DNA of 64,000 nt from Parachlamydia sp. AcF125 (GCF_018342475.1 NZ_JAEMUD010000001.1:496001-560000), one strand, 5' to 3'; positions 1-10,274 are shown, counted from the first letter of the stretch. The notes: generated by a model from the sequence alone, not told the origin. Made by a program: numbers and translations.

Positions 1-2
1 TA

Positions 3-89
3 CCAACAAAGAGCAAACAATCTTTAAAAGCGAAAAACCGTGAGGAAAGAGATCCCTTATCAACATTCCCACAGCAAAAGAAGAAATAG
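3..89 (+). CDS. possible 3' end of an upstream gene (partial)
   Basis: From base 3 one plus-strand frame is open to a TAG at 87-89 and would encode a very basic tail rich in Lys, Arg and Gln. It would lie in the same direction as the following glmU-like gene. The fragment is too short to identify. The opposite strand also has an open, hydrophobic frame here, so the strand is uncertain. Confidence 0.22.
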   Translation, partial: PTKSKQSLKAKNREERDPLSTFPQQKKK

Positions 90-189
90 AAATATGTTTT
101 ATATAAGATATATTCCATGAAGAAAGCTGTTGAAAATATTGTCAGTACCTCGTAGTTTAAATGGTTTTAGAGAAATAACAAGGATCTGC

Positions 190-891
190 ATGGATTTTCT
201 TTCCCCTTCTTATTTCTTCGATTTAACCCAGTACGTCCATAAAGGTCTTTTCGATTCAACCGACTATGTGTGGACTGCCTTAGATCGATTAGAAAGCTAT
301 TTAGAAAAGATTTCGTTCCAAAAACAGGAGGCAATCATCTCCCCTTCTGCTCATTTGGTAAATCCAGATAAAATTCACCTGGGAAAAGGAACGATTGTGG
401 AACCTGGGGCCTATATTCAAGGCCCTTGCTGGATAGGCGATCGTTGCAAGGTAAGACATGGAGCTTATATTAGAGGGTTTGTGGTTACAGGCGATGATTG
501 CGTGATAGGACATGATACAGAAATCATCCACAGCATTTTGTTTAATCACGCGCATGCAGCGCATTTTGCCTATCTTGGCCAGTCTATCCTAGGAAATCAT
601 GTCAACTTGGGGGCAGGGACTAAATGTGCAAATCTAAAACTAGATCGTCAACCTGTCTCTGTAGTTGTGGAAGGGCAAAGCTACAAAACAGGCTTGAGAA
701 AACTGGGGGCGATCGTGGGCGATTCTTCTCAGATTGGATGTAATGTGGTCCTAAATCCAGGGACTCTGCTTGGAAAAAATGTTTTATGCTATCCCACTCT
801 TAATTGCGGGGGTTTTGTTCCTTCTTACCATATTGTAAAGTCGAGAAAACAATTGATGACAATACCGATTCAAAGAGGTAAACATGGTTAA
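190..891 (+). CDS. GlmU-like left-handed beta-helix acyltransferase (nucleotidyltransferase domain absent)
   Basis: This is a hexapeptide-repeat protein whose residues from about 70 onward form isoleucine-patch turns (for example LGKGTIVEPG, IGDRCKVRHG, IGCNVVLNPG), the left-handed beta-helix of GlmU-type acetyltransferases. It lacks the N-terminal pyrophosphorylase domain of full-length GlmU. Chlamydiae carry a similar short glmU-annotated protein next to ispA, and the same neighbourhood is seen here. The frame is open from a TTG at 130, but the ATG at 190 has AAGGA five bases upstream and was preferred. The 3' end overlaps the next gene by 8 bp, which suggests co-translation. Acetyl transfer to a sugar-phosphate or sugar nucleotide for the envelope is inferred; the true substrate is not visible. 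Confidence 0.75.
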   Translation: MDFLSPSYFFDLTQYVHKGLFDSTDYVWTALDRLESYLEKISFQKQEAIISPSAHLVNPDKIHLGKGTIVEPGAYIQGPCWIGDRCKVRHGAYIRGFVVTGDDCVIGHDTEIIHSILFNHAHAAHFAYLGQSILGNHVNLGAGTKCANLKLDRQPVSVVVEGQSYKTGLRKLGAIVGDSSQIGCNVVLNPGTLLGKNVLCYPTLNCGGFVPSYHIVKSRKQLMTIPIQRGKHG

Positions 892-1933
892 ATCGATTCC
901 TGAAAATACGGCTGCTTATTCACCTAAGTTTTCCCGCTCCTGGTATGAAAAACAGGTTCATCACTATAAAAAAGCGATTGTGACCTCTACTATTACCACC
1001 CTTATTATGGGCTTTTTAGCGACTATTTACGGCTTTCTTGGATTTGCTCCACAAGCCACAAGCCTAGGAACCTGTACGGCCATGGGCGGAATAGCAACTG
1101 CTGTGGCGCTTCGGTCTTTGCGCAAGCATACGCAAACTGGGAAAAAGCAAAAAAGAATTTACCAGCATTTGGAGAAGATTGAAGCTCAAATGGCTGATAC
1201 AAGGCTTAGTTCGATGGTCCAAACGATCAAAAAAGCTATTTCTACTTATCCCTTGTCATTTGCTTATATGCGCGATTACCAGGCACTTAATGATTCATTA
1301 CTTGAGGCTAGCAGGGAATTTTCTCAAAATCCTTTGTTGACTAAAGAATGGAAAAAGGTGATTGCTCCCTTACATAAGCTTCCTTTTCATTTGGTTGACG
1401 GAAGAGTTGTCGTTTTAGATTTAAAAAATACCCAAACAATTTTAAAAGGGGAAAATCCTTTTTCCGAAGGGACCACAATTGAACTTCTTCCGCAAAAACC
1501 TTCAAATCGGGATATCCAAGCTATCCAGTCCCTCTTTAAACAAAGTGCAATTGAGCCCCCTTTTTCTAAAAAAGGTCGCACCATCAAAGAGCTACTTAAC
1601 AAGAATGAATTTTCTGTATTCGTCATGCGCGAAAAGCAAAATATGGTGGGAATGGTTTGGTTGAAGGAAAAACCTGGGACATGGGCGATTCGCCATTGTG
1701 TGCGTGCTGCAGGCCAACCTCTTTCAAGAAAAATTGAAGAAGGGTTAATGGAGCATGTCTTAAAAGCCTATCCGACGGAGCGTTTAAAAGCTTGTGCTCT
1801 TCAGGGCGATTTAGTGTCTCAACAAATGTTTAAGAAGTTGGGGTTTGTTTACTCTGGAGTAAGGCCTGGTCTTCATGGCTTTTTAGAAGATGGGATGGTG
1901 CGGATGGTTCTAAGGGAGCGTGCAAATCATTGA
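884..1933 (+). CDS. membrane-anchored GNAT-like protein of unknown function
   Basis: The 349-residue product has a hydrophobic hairpin at about residues 35-75 that should form two membrane segments, followed by a long soluble part. Residues about 240-345 resemble a GNAT acetyltransferase fold, with a VGMVWL strand and a C-terminal stretch containing FKKLGFVYSG, which resembles the closing 'GF' strand of GNAT enzymes. No clear acetyl-CoA P-loop (R/QxxGxG/A) was found, so catalysis is unproven. It starts 8 bp inside the preceding glmU-like gene and precedes ispA, so it probably belongs to the same transcription unit. It could also be a chlamydia-specific envelope protein with only structural similarity to GNAT. 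Confidence 0.55.
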   Translation: MVKSIPENTAAYSPKFSRSWYEKQVHHYKKAIVTSTITTLIMGFLATIYGFLGFAPQATSLGTCTAMGGIATAVALRSLRKHTQTGKKQKRIYQHLEKIEAQMADTRLSSMVQTIKKAISTYPLSFAYMRDYQALNDSLLEASREFSQNPLLTKEWKKVIAPLHKLPFHLVDGRVVVLDLKNTQTILKGENPFSEGTTIELLPQKPSNRDIQAIQSLFKQSAIEPPFSKKGRTIKELLNKNEFSVFVMREKQNMVGMVWLKEKPGTWAIRHCVRAAGQPLSRKIEEGLMEHVLKAYPTERLKACALQGDLVSQQMFKKLGFVYSGVRPGLHGFLEDGMVRMVLRERANH

Positions 1934-2023
1934 TCCCTTTTTTGATTCTGCTGTTTACGCTATCAATTAAAGATAAATCCCTTATAATTGGGTCTTCCCT
2001 ATTTCTAGACATAAAGAGTTTTT

Positions 2024-2908
2024 GTGAATCCATTTTCTGTTCTTTTATCTTATCAGGCTGAAGTTGAGGCAAAAATTGAACAAAGTATCCCTATTTTAGG
2101 CGTCAAAAGCCAAATCAGGGATGCTTGTGAATACGCTCTTCGCAACGGAGGAAAACGTTTTAGGCCCGCCCTTGTTTTGATGGTTGCGAGGGCATTAGGC
2201 AAACAAGCAGATGTTTCTGAGGCAGCTTTAGCGGTGGAATTTTTTCATACCGCTTCTTTAATTGCCGATGATTTGCCCTGTATGGATAATGAGGATGAAA
2301 GAAGAAACAAACCTTCTCTCCACAAAGTATTTGGAGAAGACGTCGCTTTGTTGGCTAGCTATGCCTTAATTGCTGAGGGTTATCGGTATTTGGCCCAAAA
2401 TAGTGAAACTCTTCAGCTTCAGCGAGTTTCCTTTGCCAATCGATGTGGCCATCTTTGTGTTTTAGCCATTCAAAACGTGGCGCACAACACAGGGCTTTTT
2501 GGAGCCACGGGGGGGCAATTTTTAGATATTCATGAGCCTAACCTTTCTCTATCCGCTTTGAAAGACATCATGCATAAGAAAACAGTTTCTTTGTTTGAAA
2601 TCTCTTTTGTACTGGGATGGCTATTTGGTGGCGGAGAACTAGAAAAGCTGCCTTTAGTAAAAGCTGCCGCATCCCATTTTGGGATGGCTTTTCAAATTGC
2701 CGATGATTTGAGCGATATGCAGCAAGATCTAAAAAATGGACGAAAAGCCAACATGGGGCTTTTAATAGGAGTTGAAGAAGCGGCGAGGATGTTCCACAAG
2801 GAAACCCATTCTTTTCTTGCTGTTTTACAGCAGCTTGATATTCAGGGACAAGAACTTGAAGCTTTAATCAAGACACTCATCCAAAAAACAGAAGAGTGTC
2901 TTGCTTAA
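2024..2908 (+). CDS. ispA: polyprenyl (farnesyl/geranylgeranyl) diphosphate synthase
   Basis: Trans-isoprenyl diphosphate synthase that condenses IPP with allylic diphosphates to supply quinone side chains and undecaprenyl precursors. GGKRFRP near residue 40 is the IPP/diphosphate-binding motif. The first aspartate-rich motif is DDLPCMD, with the two-residue spacing typical of bacterial short-chain synthases. The second is DDLSD near residue 225. At 294 residues it has the normal length. The start is a GTG at 2024 with a weak AAGAG upstream. The neighbouring glmU-like gene matches the arrangement remembered from Chlamydia trachomatis. The gene converges on recA with only 11 bp between the stops. 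Confidence 0.92.
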   Translation: MNPFSVLLSYQAEVEAKIEQSIPILGVKSQIRDACEYALRNGGKRFRPALVLMVARALGKQADVSEAALAVEFFHTASLIADDLPCMDNEDERRNKPSLHKVFGEDVALLASYALIAEGYRYLAQNSETLQLQRVSFANRCGHLCVLAIQNVAHNTGLFGATGGQFLDIHEPNLSLSALKDIMHKKTVSLFEISFVLGWLFGGGELEKLPLVKAAASHFGMAFQIADDLSDMQQDLKNGRKANMGLLIGVEEAARMFHKETHSFLAVLQQLDIQGQELEALIKTLIQKTEECLA

Positions 2909-2919
2909 CAAAGTCAATT

Positions 2920-3993
2920 TTAGACATCAGCCAGTTCTTTTTCGTCTACTTCCACAGGCTCTGATTTGAGAGCTGAGGAGGCTGCCATCCCATCCTTGCA
3001 TTTTTGCATGATAAGCTGCTCAATCTCATCCAATAATTTTGGATTGTTTTTTAGCTCGTCCCGGACAGCTTCTCGCCCTTGCCCCAATCTTTGACCTTGA
3101 TAGCTAAACCAAGCTCCTTTTTTATCGATAATTTGGAACTCTGTTCCTAAATCGATAACGGCTCCTGTTCGAGAAATTCCTTCGTTAAATAAAATGTCAA
3201 ACTCAGCTGAACGGAAAGGAGGGGCCACTTTGTTTTTGACCACTTTTACTTTCACCCTGTTTCCCACTTCAGAATTGTCTGGGCCTTTAATGCCGGCGGT
3301 ACGACGAATATCTAGACGAATGGAAGAATAGAACTTTAGGGCGCGACCACCAGTTGTTGTCTCAGGGTTTCCAAACATGACCCCAATTTTTTCCCGAATC
3401 TGGTTGATAAAGATAGCGCATGTATTGCTTTTAGCTAAAGTTGAAGTAAGCTTTCTTAAAGCTTGAGACATCATGCGCGCTTGCAAGCCGATAAAGCTAT
3501 CGCCAATCTCTCCCTCTAATTCACTTTTAGGAACAAGGGCAGCCACCGAGTCCACCACAATGACGTCCACGGCATTAGAACGAGCAAGTGTTTCGGCGAT
3601 GTTTAAAGCTTCCTCCCCGCTATCTGGTTGCGAAATAAGCAATTCATCGATATTGACCCCAATTTTTGCTGCATAGGCTGGATCAAGCGCATGTTCTGCG
3701 TCGATATAAGCAGCAAGCCCGCCGGCTTTTTGTGCACTTGCCACAATGTGAGTGGCTAAAGTGGACTTTCCGGAAGATTCGGGGCCGTAAATTTCGATGA
3801 TACGGCCGCGGGGGACTCCTCCGATCCCAAGGGCAACGTCTAAAGTTAAAGCGCCTGTTTTAATGACGCTAATTTCCCGCATGGAAGAGTGATTTCCAAG
3901 CGACATAATTGCTCCCTCGCCAAATTGTTTTTTAATATGGCTGACCGCCAAGTCAAGAGCTTTTTTTCTTTCAATTTCACTAGATTGAGACAT
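2920..3993 (-). CDS. recA: recombinase RecA
   Basis: DNA strand-exchange ATPase for homologous recombination and repair in the cytoplasm. At 357 residues it is full length. The Walker A motif GPESSGKST lies at residues 70-78, followed by the Walker B region [12 protein letters not shown], the DNA-binding loop with MMSQALRKL, and the [20 protein letters not shown] segment typical of RecA. GAGGGG sits five bases before the ATG, and a promoter-like CTGACA-17-TATTCT lies upstream. No LexA-type box was noticed, as expected because chlamydiae lack a classical SOS repressor. Confidence 0.98.
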   Translation of the reverse strand: MSQSSEIERKKALDLAVSHIKKQFGEGAIMSLGNHSSMREISVIKTGALTLDVALGIGGVPRGRIIEIYGPESSGKSTLATHIVASAQKAGGLAAYIDAEHALDPAYAAKIGVNIDELLISQPDSGEEALNIAETLARSNAVDVIVVDSVAALVPKSELEGEIGDSFIGLQARMMSQALRKLTSTLAKSNTCAIFINQIREKIGVMFGNPETTTGGRALKFYSSIRLDIRRTAGIKGPDNSEVGNRVKVKVVKNKVAPPFRSAEFDILFNEGISRTGAVIDLGTEFQIIDKKGAWFSYQGQRLGQGREAVRDELKNNPKLLDEIEQLIMQKCKDGMAASSALKSEPVEVDEKELADV

Positions 3994-4318
3994 GATAACC
4001 CCTCATTTTGCTAGTTAATAATTCCCTTACTCCGCCTAATAGAATACCTGAAAAAGCAACTCTTGTCAGGTAAAAAAACAATTAAACCTCGAAAAAGTAG
4101 GATTTATTTATAAATGACAAAAGATGTAAGAAACTAATAAAACAATGAATTGTAGAGGAGGGTCTTTGGGCGTGGTTTTTAGGGGGCTTTCCGCTTTTGA
4201 GAATTAGGGATAAGGCGAGTGATGCTGTTTGGGTTGTTCAAAATTAGGAACTGATCAACTTTGTCTTTTCTTTTGGCTTTATTCTTTAGCCAACCCTTTA
4301 ATGAAAGACTTATGTTTT
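3994..4318. other. intergenic region upstream of recA
   Basis: Apart from the recA promoter, nothing recognisable was seen in this AT-rich gap: no convincing ORF with a ribosome binding site, RNA gene or terminator. Confidence 0.4.
4041..4069 (-). promoter_or_regulatory. sigma-70-type promoter of recA
   Basis: On the minus strand CTGACA (4069-4064) and TATTCT (4046-4041) are separated by exactly 17 bases, about 50 bp upstream of the recA ATG. This is 5/6 and 4/6 to consensus. It is a prediction from sequence only. Confidence 0.5.
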
Positions 4319-4636
4319 TTATTTTCGATGTTTCCAACGCTCTAATCGGGGAATTCCTAGAGTAAAAAAACCAGCCAAGAAGCCTGGAAAGCCCATTTCT
4401 TTCATTTTATTTTTAACTATGGCTTGCATTTCAGCGACAGTGCAATTTGGCTGAAGGAACTGCCCTTTCTCGTAGCAGTAAGCGCAATACATCTTGCTGA
4501 TTGTTCCGTCAGAATTTGTGCCACCCCCATTAGGAGATTTTCTTAGAGGCATTCCGCAGCTCTGGCAATTTTTATAGGCTTTTTTCATTTGTAAAATAAA
4601 TTTTTTTGCTAATAGTTTCTGCTCATTAATGACCAT
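4319..4636 (-). CDS. small putative zinc-ribbon protein
   Basis: A protein of about 105 residues with CQSCGMP near the N-terminus and YCAYCY about 30 residues later, giving two CxxC knuckles that probably bind one zinc ion. The pattern, including the conserved GG-T.. DGT and the C-terminal aliphatic stretch, resembles the 'putative zinc ribbon' family (zf-ribbon_2), whose role is unknown. The frame is open to an ATG at 4651, but the ATG at 4636 is preceded by GAGG four bases away and was preferred. It stands alone between recA and the inositol-monophosphatase gene. Confidence 0.7.
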   Translation of the reverse strand: MVINEQKLLAKKFILQMKKAYKNCQSCGMPLRKSPNGGGTNSDGTISKMYCAYCYEKGQFLQPNCTVAEMQAIVKNKMKEMGFPGFLAGFFTLGIPRLERWKHRK

Positions 4637-4788
4637 GCATCCTCGATCCATTTTTCTAAAATTAGAGTAGAGGTGGACTTTTTGTCAATTTGCGCCAATT
4701 TATCTGCCATAAAGGCGGGAAGATGGCTTGTTTCAAATAAATAGAGTTTAGCTCTGCGAGAAATTTTACTCAGGCGTCTTAATTGTTT

Positions 4789-5616
4789 TTAGGCTTTTTG
4801 AGAGCTTACGTTAAGCAGCTCTTGGCTTAAAGCATGATGTAGCTTTCCGTTGGTTGCCAAGATTTTCCCCGTTTGCAGATCGAGAGGGGTTTCATCATAA
4901 GCTGAAACTTTACCGCCAGCCTCTTGAACGAGCAGGGCTCCGGCTGCCATGTCCCATGGCTTAAGCCCCCGCTCCCAATACCCATCAAAGCGGCCTGCTG
5001 CCACAAATGCAAGATCCAGAGAAGCCGCACCAAATCGACGCACACCATGCGTTAAGTTGCTTAAATGGCAAAACTCCGGATAATTGGTATCGTCCGTTGT
5101 GCGCCGGTCATAGGCAAAACCTGTGGATAAGAGACTTTTATCAAGGGTTTTAGTTGGCGAAACGGTTATTCTCTCTCCGTTTAAAGTAGCTCCTATCCCT
5201 TTGGCAGCTTGAAATAGTTCGTGATAAAGGGGATTAAAAACGACTCCTGCGATGACCTCATTTTGGTAGAGCAAAGCGATTGAGATAGCAAACAGGGGAT
5301 TTTGATGGGCATAGTTAACAGTGCCATCTAAAGGATCGACAACCCACAGAAAATCTGCACAAGGGAGAGGCATTTTTGTGGATTCTTCCGCAAGAATAGA
5401 ATGGCTGGGATATTTTTCTTTAATCAATTGTAAAATAATTTTTTCGGACTCTTTATCTGCCTCTGTGACCAAATCCCCGGCCGTACTTTTGTCTTCGATC
5501 TGTTTGACATTTTTCCAGTACTTTTTTAAGATCTTACCCCCGTTAATAGCAGCTAATGTAGCTGTTTTTAAGTAAGCTTGTAATGCAGAAAAGTTGGGCA
5601 TTTTCATCTTTGACAC
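4789..5616 (-). CDS. inositol monophosphatase family protein (SuhB/CysQ type)
   Basis: Mg-dependent phosphatase fold of 275 residues. The family signatures are present in order: EADKESE, the first metal-site Glu in AEES, the DPLDGTVNY motif carrying three metal ligands, and WDMAAGALLVQEAGG near the C-terminus with the last metal Asp. Such enzymes hydrolyse inositol-1-phosphate or PAP, or act as SuhB-type RNA-processing modulators; the sequence does not decide which. Two in-frame ATGs (5616 and 5607) are possible starts. It appears monocistronic, divergent from nrdA across a 490-bp gap. Confidence 0.88.
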   Translation of the reverse strand: MSKMKMPNFSALQAYLKTATLAAINGGKILKKYWKNVKQIEDKSTAGDLVTEADKESEKIILQLIKEKYPSHSILAEESTKMPLPCADFLWVVDPLDGTVNYAHQNPLFAISIALLYQNEVIAGVVFNPLYHELFQAAKGIGATLNGERITVSPTKTLDKSLLSTGFAYDRRTTDDTNYPEFCHLSNLTHGVRRFGAASLDLAFVAAGRFDGYWERGLKPWDMAAGALLVQEAGGKVSAYDETPLDLQTGKILATNGKLHHALSQELLNVSSQKA

Positions 5617-6105
5617 CGAGTTAAATTAAGGAATAATTCCCTGGCCTAAAACCTTTATTGGTTTATACTAATTTTAATAATTAATTTCACTTAATTATAA
5701 GTTTGAGCGCGAATTTGTTATTTTTCTTAGTTCACCTTTGGATCTTAACCGTTTGCAAAAGTCGCCGAGCTAGAATGAGTAAAAAGCTTGACGATTTAAG
5801 GTCCCAAGGGTTATGAATGAGCCTGATTTTGCATAATTTCGGCAAGCAAAAAGAAAACAACTTTCATATAATGGTTATTTTAAAATAGCCATCTTTGCCT
5901 GCGGGGAAAAACAGAATTGAAGCAAGAAAAAGGGGAGTCATTTCTTAGCTTGTAGATCGATTCTCTTTTCTTTTTAGAAGCGATATTAACGTTGCTAGTT
6001 CTTAAAACAGAGCGTCTTAGTCTTATAAGAAAAAATTCTTTTTTGTGACGAAAATATTTGTACTGCAACAAGTTTAAATAGTTTGATTGATCATGGGAGT
6101 GAGTA
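5617..6105. other. long leader region between suhB-like gene and nrdA
   Basis: No supported gene lies in this 490-bp gap. A minus-strand frame starting at 6326 runs through it but lies over the nrdA start and has no recognisable product. It contains a promoter-like TTGACG (5788-5793) with TATGAA 18 bases downstream and a near-perfect 22-bp palindrome at 5871-5892. It could therefore be a regulated nrdA leader. Confidence 0.4.
5871..5892. promoter_or_regulatory. 22-bp near-palindrome upstream of nrdAB, possible operator
   Basis: The left arm ATGGTTATTTT and right arm AAAATAGCCAT are complementary except for one position. The site lies about 215 bp before the nrdA ATG and 55 bp after a promoter-like sequence. 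It does not obviously match an NrdR box. It could be an operator for another regulator, or chance in AT-rich DNA. Confidence 0.3.
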
Positions 6106-8961
6106 ATGTCTAATACATCACCGGGGACTTTATACCCCTCTGAATTTGCAAGCGAGTCCAAGAATTTGTGGGTCGTTAAGCGCAACGGGTCTTCTGTGTC
6201 GTTTGATGCAGAAAGAATTCGTTTGGCAATTACGAAGGCATTTCGTGCTGAGCTGCTTTTGGGAGCTGACCAAGCTTTACCAGAGGAAATCCAAAAGGTG
6301 GTCAATGGCATCACATCCTCTGTCATTTCATCTATCCCTACTTTAACAAAAGATGAACCTATTCCTATCGAAAAGATTCAAGATCTGGTCGAAAAAGAAT
6401 TAATGCAAGAAGGGTATCATCAGGTGGCGCGGGGATATATTCTATACCGGGAAGAAAGAAAGAGAGCGCGCGCATTTAAAGAGATTCCAGCTACTGCTAG
6501 CGAGCAAGTAAGGCCCACTTTACATGTCACTTATCCAGATGGCACAAAGTCTCCTTTGAATACGCAAAAAATTCTATCTAAAATAGAGCATGCTTGCGCA
6601 GATTTTAAGGAAGTGTGCGATCCGCAAGAATTGATTGAAGAAATGTTGAAGCATCTTTACGATGGGGTTCTTTTAAAAGAATTGAATGAATCTGCCATTT
6701 TTTCTGCCCGTTCAAAAATTGAAAAAGAGCCAGCTTACAATTATGTAGCCGCACGCTTGCTTCTTCAAGATATCTATAATGAAGTTTTTGAACAAGAATG
6801 CCCCCCATCGCAAGTCGCTGATTTGCATGTTTCTCAGTTTGAGAAATATATTAGAAAAGGGGTAATGGACAAACGCTTAACTCCTGAACTATTTGGATAT
6901 GATTTAAAGAAGCTTGCTCAAAACTTAGATTCTTCTCGCGATAAATTGTTTACTTACATTGGCGTTCAAACTCTTTATGATCGCTATTTGATTCATGTTA
7001 AAAATGAGCGTATCGAAACACCTCAATATTTTTGGATGCGTGTGGCGATGGGATTGGCTTTAAAGGAAAAGGAAAATCGGGAAGAGCGAGTTATTGAGTT
7101 TTACAATGTTTTGTCTCAGTTCCATTTTATTTCTTCTACGCCTACCTTGTTCAACTCCGGATCTTTGCATCCGCAGTTAAGTTCCTGCTACCTTTCAACC
7201 ATCCAAGATGACCTCGTCAATATCTTTAAAGTGATTGCGGATAACGCTAGCTTATCTAAATGGTCGGGAGGAATTGGAAACGATTGGACGAATATTCGTG
7301 CTACAGGGGCCCCGATCTACGGAACTAATGGATTAACTCAAGGCGTAGTCCCCTTCTTAAAAGTCGCCAATGACACTGCCGTAGCCGTGAATCAGGGTGG
7401 AAAGCGAAAAGGAGCTGTGTGTGCTTACCTAGAAACTTGGCATTTGGATATCGAAGATTTTGTGGAATTGCGCAAAAATACAGGGGATGAACGTCGCCGT
7501 ACGCATGACATGAATACAGCCAACTGGATTCCAGACCTTTTCATGAAACGTGTTAAGGAGCAAGGTGTTTGGACTTTATTTAATCCTTCAGATACACCCG
7601 ATTTGCATGATTTATATGGAAGCGAATTTGAAAAGAGATACTGTGAATACGAAAGGCTTGCGCAAGAAGGTAAACTCAAGCTGTTTAAAGTTATCCCTGC
7701 TATGGATCTTTGGAGAAAAATGATCACGATGCTCTTTGAAACGGGGCATCCATGGATGACATTTAAGGATCCTTCTAATATTCGCTCGCCCCAATCTCAC
7801 ACAGGCGTAGTGCATAGCTCAAATTTATGTACAGAAATTTTACTCAATACTTCTGAACACGAAACAGCTGTTTGCAATCTAGGATCTATCAACCTTGCTG
7901 CTCATATTAAAGGAGATTTTCTGGACGAAGAGTTTTTAGCTAAAACCATTCGCACAGCTATGAGAATGTTGGATAACGTGATTGATATTAACTACTACCC
8001 AACCAAAGAAGCTCGCGAGTCTAACTTGCGACATCGGCCTGTAGGGCTTGGTTTAATGGGCTTTCAAGATGCGTTATACCGTTTTAGAATTCCTTATGGT
8101 AGTCAAAAAGCTGTTGAATTTGCCGATGCAAGCATGGAATTGATTTCTTATTATGCGATTTTAGCGTCGGCCGAACTAGCCAAAGAGCGGGGAGTTTACT
8201 CTTCTTATAGAGGCTCTAAGTGGAGCCAAGGTATTCTTCCAATCGATAGTATTGAGCTGTTGGAGAACGAAAGAAAAGGCTATCTCGAGATGGACAGAGC
8301 CTCGAAAAAAGATTGGAGCGTGGTAAGAAAAGAAATTCAAAAACACGGGATGCGTAATTGCAATACAATGGCGATCGCCCCTACAGCTACGATTGCCCAC
8401 ATTTCGGGATTGAGTCAATCTATCGAGCCGACATTCTCGCTGTTGTATGTAAAATCCAATCTTTCAGGCGAATTTGCTGTATTAAATGAGTGGTTAGTCA
8501 AAGACTTAAAAGAAAGGGGCCTTTGGAACCAAGACATGCTAGACGAGCTTAAGTATTACGATGGGTCTGTTCAAGAAATTGAGCAATTCCCTGAAGATTT
8601 GAAAGGGTTATACAAAACAGCTTTTGAAATTGAGCCAAAATGGTTAATTGAATGCGCGAGTCGCAGACAAAAATGGATAGATATGGGGCAATCCTTGAAC
8701 CTGTACGTCAACGCGCCTGATGGAAGAAAGTTGAGCGATATGTACCTATTAGCTTGGGAAAAAGGATTAAAAACCACCTATTATTTACGCTCAAAAGCTG
8801 CCACCCAAGTGGAAAAATCGACTCTTGATATTAATAAAAAAGGGATTCAACCACGGTGGATGAAAAGTCGTTCTGCGTCAGGATCCATCCAGGTAGAACG
8901 CAATAGCTCTATACCAAAAAGTTGCAGTTTATCTGGCGATGAATGTGAAAGCTGTCAGTAA
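6106..8961 (+). CDS. nrdA: ribonucleoside-diphosphate reductase, alpha subunit, with two ATP-cone domains
   Basis: Large catalytic subunit of class I ribonucleotide reductase, reducing NDPs to dNDPs. The 951 residues begin with two consecutive ATP-cone allosteric domains (about 15-125 and 135-235), then the 10-stranded barrel. Catalytic landmarks are visible: the SSCYLS cysteine, the NLCTE loop at 573-577 (Asn, finger-loop Cys and Glu), PTATIA, and the C-terminal ECESC redox pair that relays electrons from thioredoxin. GGGAG precedes the ATG by six bases. nrdB follows after 42 bp. Doubled ATP cones imply dATP/ATP overall-activity control; chlamydial R1 proteins are known to be unusually long for this reason. 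Confidence 0.96.
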   Translation: MSNTSPGTLYPSEFASESKNLWVVKRNGSSVSFDAERIRLAITKAFRAELLLGADQALPEEIQKVVNGITSSVISSIPTLTKDEPIPIEKIQDLVEKELMQEGYHQVARGYILYREERKRARAFKEIPATASEQVRPTLHVTYPDGTKSPLNTQKILSKIEHACADFKEVCDPQELIEEMLKHLYDGVLLKELNESAIFSARSKIEKEPAYNYVAARLLLQDIYNEVFEQECPPSQVADLHVSQFEKYIRKGVMDKRLTPELFGYDLKKLAQNLDSSRDKLFTYIGVQTLYDRYLIHVKNERIETPQYFWMRVAMGLALKEKENREERVIEFYNVLSQFHFISSTPTLFNSGSLHPQLSSCYLSTIQDDLVNIFKVIADNASLSKWSGGIGNDWTNIRATGAPIYGTNGLTQGVVPFLKVANDTAVAVNQGGKRKGAVCAYLETWHLDIEDFVELRKNTGDERRRTHDMNTANWIPDLFMKRVKEQGVWTLFNPSDTPDLHDLYGSEFEKRYCEYERLAQEGKLKLFKVIPAMDLWRKMITMLFETGHPWMTFKDPSNIRSPQSHTGVVHSSNLCTEILLNTSEHETAVCNLGSINLAAHIKGDFLDEEFLAKTIRTAMRMLDNVIDINYYPTKEARESNLRHRPVGLGLMGFQDALYRFRIPYGSQKAVEFADASMELISYYAILASAELAKERGVYSSYRGSKWSQGILPIDSIELLENERKGYLEMDRASKKDWSVVRKEIQKHGMRNCNTMAIAPTATIAHISGLSQSIEPTFSLLYVKSNLSGEFAVLNEWLVKDLKERGLWNQDMLDELKYYDGSVQEIEQFPEDLKGLYKTAFEIEPKWLIECASRRQKWIDMGQSLNLYVNAPDGRKLSDMYLLAWEKGLKTTYYLRSKAATQVEKSTLDINKKGIQPRWMKSRSASGSIQVERNSSIPKSCSLSGDECESCQ

Positions 8962-9003
8962 GGAAGATGGAAATATTTAAATAAGTAAGGGGAGGAAGGA
9001 ATC

Positions 9004-10041
9004 ATGTCGAGTTGTCTTATTCCTGGAGGAGTGGAAGCCGCCGCGCAACAAAAGCGTATTTTAAATTGCAAGCAAGTGGATGTAAATCAGCTCATGCCTT
9101 TGAAATACCAGTGGGCTTGGGAACACTATTTAAATGGGTGCCATAATAACTGGATGCCCTCAGAAGTTCCCATGCAGAAAGATATCGAGCTATGGAAGTC
9201 AAACCGTTTGAGTCAGGATGAAAGACTGGTCATTATGCGCAATCTGGGTTTCTTCAGCACAGCTGAGAGCCTAGTAGGCAATAACATTGTTTTAGCTATT
9301 TTCAAACATTTAACCAATGCTGAAGCGCGTCAATATTTGTTAAGACAAGCTTTTGAAGAAGCTGTCCATACGCATACTTTCCACTATATTGTGGAGTCTC
9401 TTTCTTTAGATCAAAGAGAGGTATTCAACATGTACAATGCTGTCAATACCATCCACAATAAGGATGCCTTTGAGATGAAGCTTACAGAAGAAATTATGCA
9501 AGAAGGCTTTACTACTGAGACACCAGAAGGCATTCAAACATTCTTAAAAAACCTCATTGGTTTTTATATCATTATGGAAGGAATTTTCTTCTACAGTGGA
9601 TTTGTGATGATTCTCTCTTTCCATCGTAAAAATATTATGACGGGGATTGGAGAGCAATTTCAGTACATCTTACGCGATGAGACTATCCACTTAAACTTTG
9701 GAATTGATTTAATTAATACCATTAAAGAAGAAAACCCCGAAGTGTGGACACCGGAATTCAAAGAGCAGGTGTTAGACATGGTCAAAGAAGCTGTTGAGCT
9801 GGAAATTCTCTACGCGGCTGATTGCTTGCCAAAGGGAATCTTAGGTTTAAATGCTGCTTTATTCCGTGATTATGTAGGCTATATTGCCGATCGTCGCTTA
9901 GAAAGAATTGGCCTAAAGCCTCAATATAATACCTCTAATCCATTTCCTTGGATGAGCGAAGTCATGGATTTAGATAAAGAGAAAAACTTCTTTGAAACTC
10001 GTGTAACTCAATACCAAAGCGGTGCAGCTCTCGTTTGGTAG
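9004..10041 (+). CDS. nrdB: ribonucleoside-diphosphate reductase, beta subunit, class Ic (Phe at radical site)
   Basis: Ferritin-like R2 subunit that supplies the oxidising cofactor to NrdA. The motif is VHTHTFHY, so Phe126 occupies the position of the tyrosyl radical of standard R2 proteins. This is the hallmark of class Ic enzymes such as Chlamydia trachomatis NrdB, which use a Mn(IV)/Fe(III) cofactor instead of a Tyr radical. Metal-ligand context is retained in [14 protein letters not shown] and the later DETIHLNFG segment. A strong GGAGGAAGG lies ahead of the ATG. At 345 residues it has the usual length, and the gene is followed directly by an intrinsic terminator. Confidence 0.96.
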   Translation: MSSCLIPGGVEAAAQQKRILNCKQVDVNQLMPLKYQWAWEHYLNGCHNNWMPSEVPMQKDIELWKSNRLSQDERLVIMRNLGFFSTAESLVGNNIVLAIFKHLTNAEARQYLLRQAFEEAVHTHTFHYIVESLSLDQREVFNMYNAVNTIHNKDAFEMKLTEEIMQEGFTTETPEGIQTFLKNLIGFYIIMEGIFFYSGFVMILSFHRKNIMTGIGEQFQYILRDETIHLNFGIDLINTIKEENPEVWTPEFKEQVLDMVKEAVELEILYAADCLPKGILGLNAALFRDYVGYIADRRLERIGLKPQYNTSNPFPWMSEVMDLDKEKNFFETRVTQYQSGAALVW

Positions 10042-10055
10042 CCTTCCCTTTTCTG

Positions 10056-10098
10056 AAAACCTAGAAGAGCCTTTCTCTCTTCTAGGTTTTTATTTTTT
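10056..10098 (+). terminator. intrinsic terminator of nrdAB
   Basis: A perfect 14-bp stem (10056-10069 with 10077-10090, core ACCTAGAAGAG/CTCTTCTAGGT) encloses a 7-base loop and runs into a T-rich tail. It starts 15 bp after the nrdB stop and should end the nrdAB transcript. Confidence 0.9.
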
Positions 10099-10274
10099 CT
10101 CCCAGAGAATTTTTTGCAGGATAAGTTTCAAGGGCATAATCCTTCCTTTCAGTCCAACCTTCCAAATGAATAAAGCAACCCCTCTAGGGGATAGATCTTT
10201 AAGAAATAAGGTTATTGTTTGACAAAATAAAAAGGACATTTTAATTGTTGGTCAAAAACTGCAAGGAGGATGGA

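Noticed and set aside
5880-6326. 148-codon minus-strand frame over the nrdA start
   Set aside because: It overlaps the conserved ATP-cone coding sequence of nrdA and has no family resemblance or start signal.
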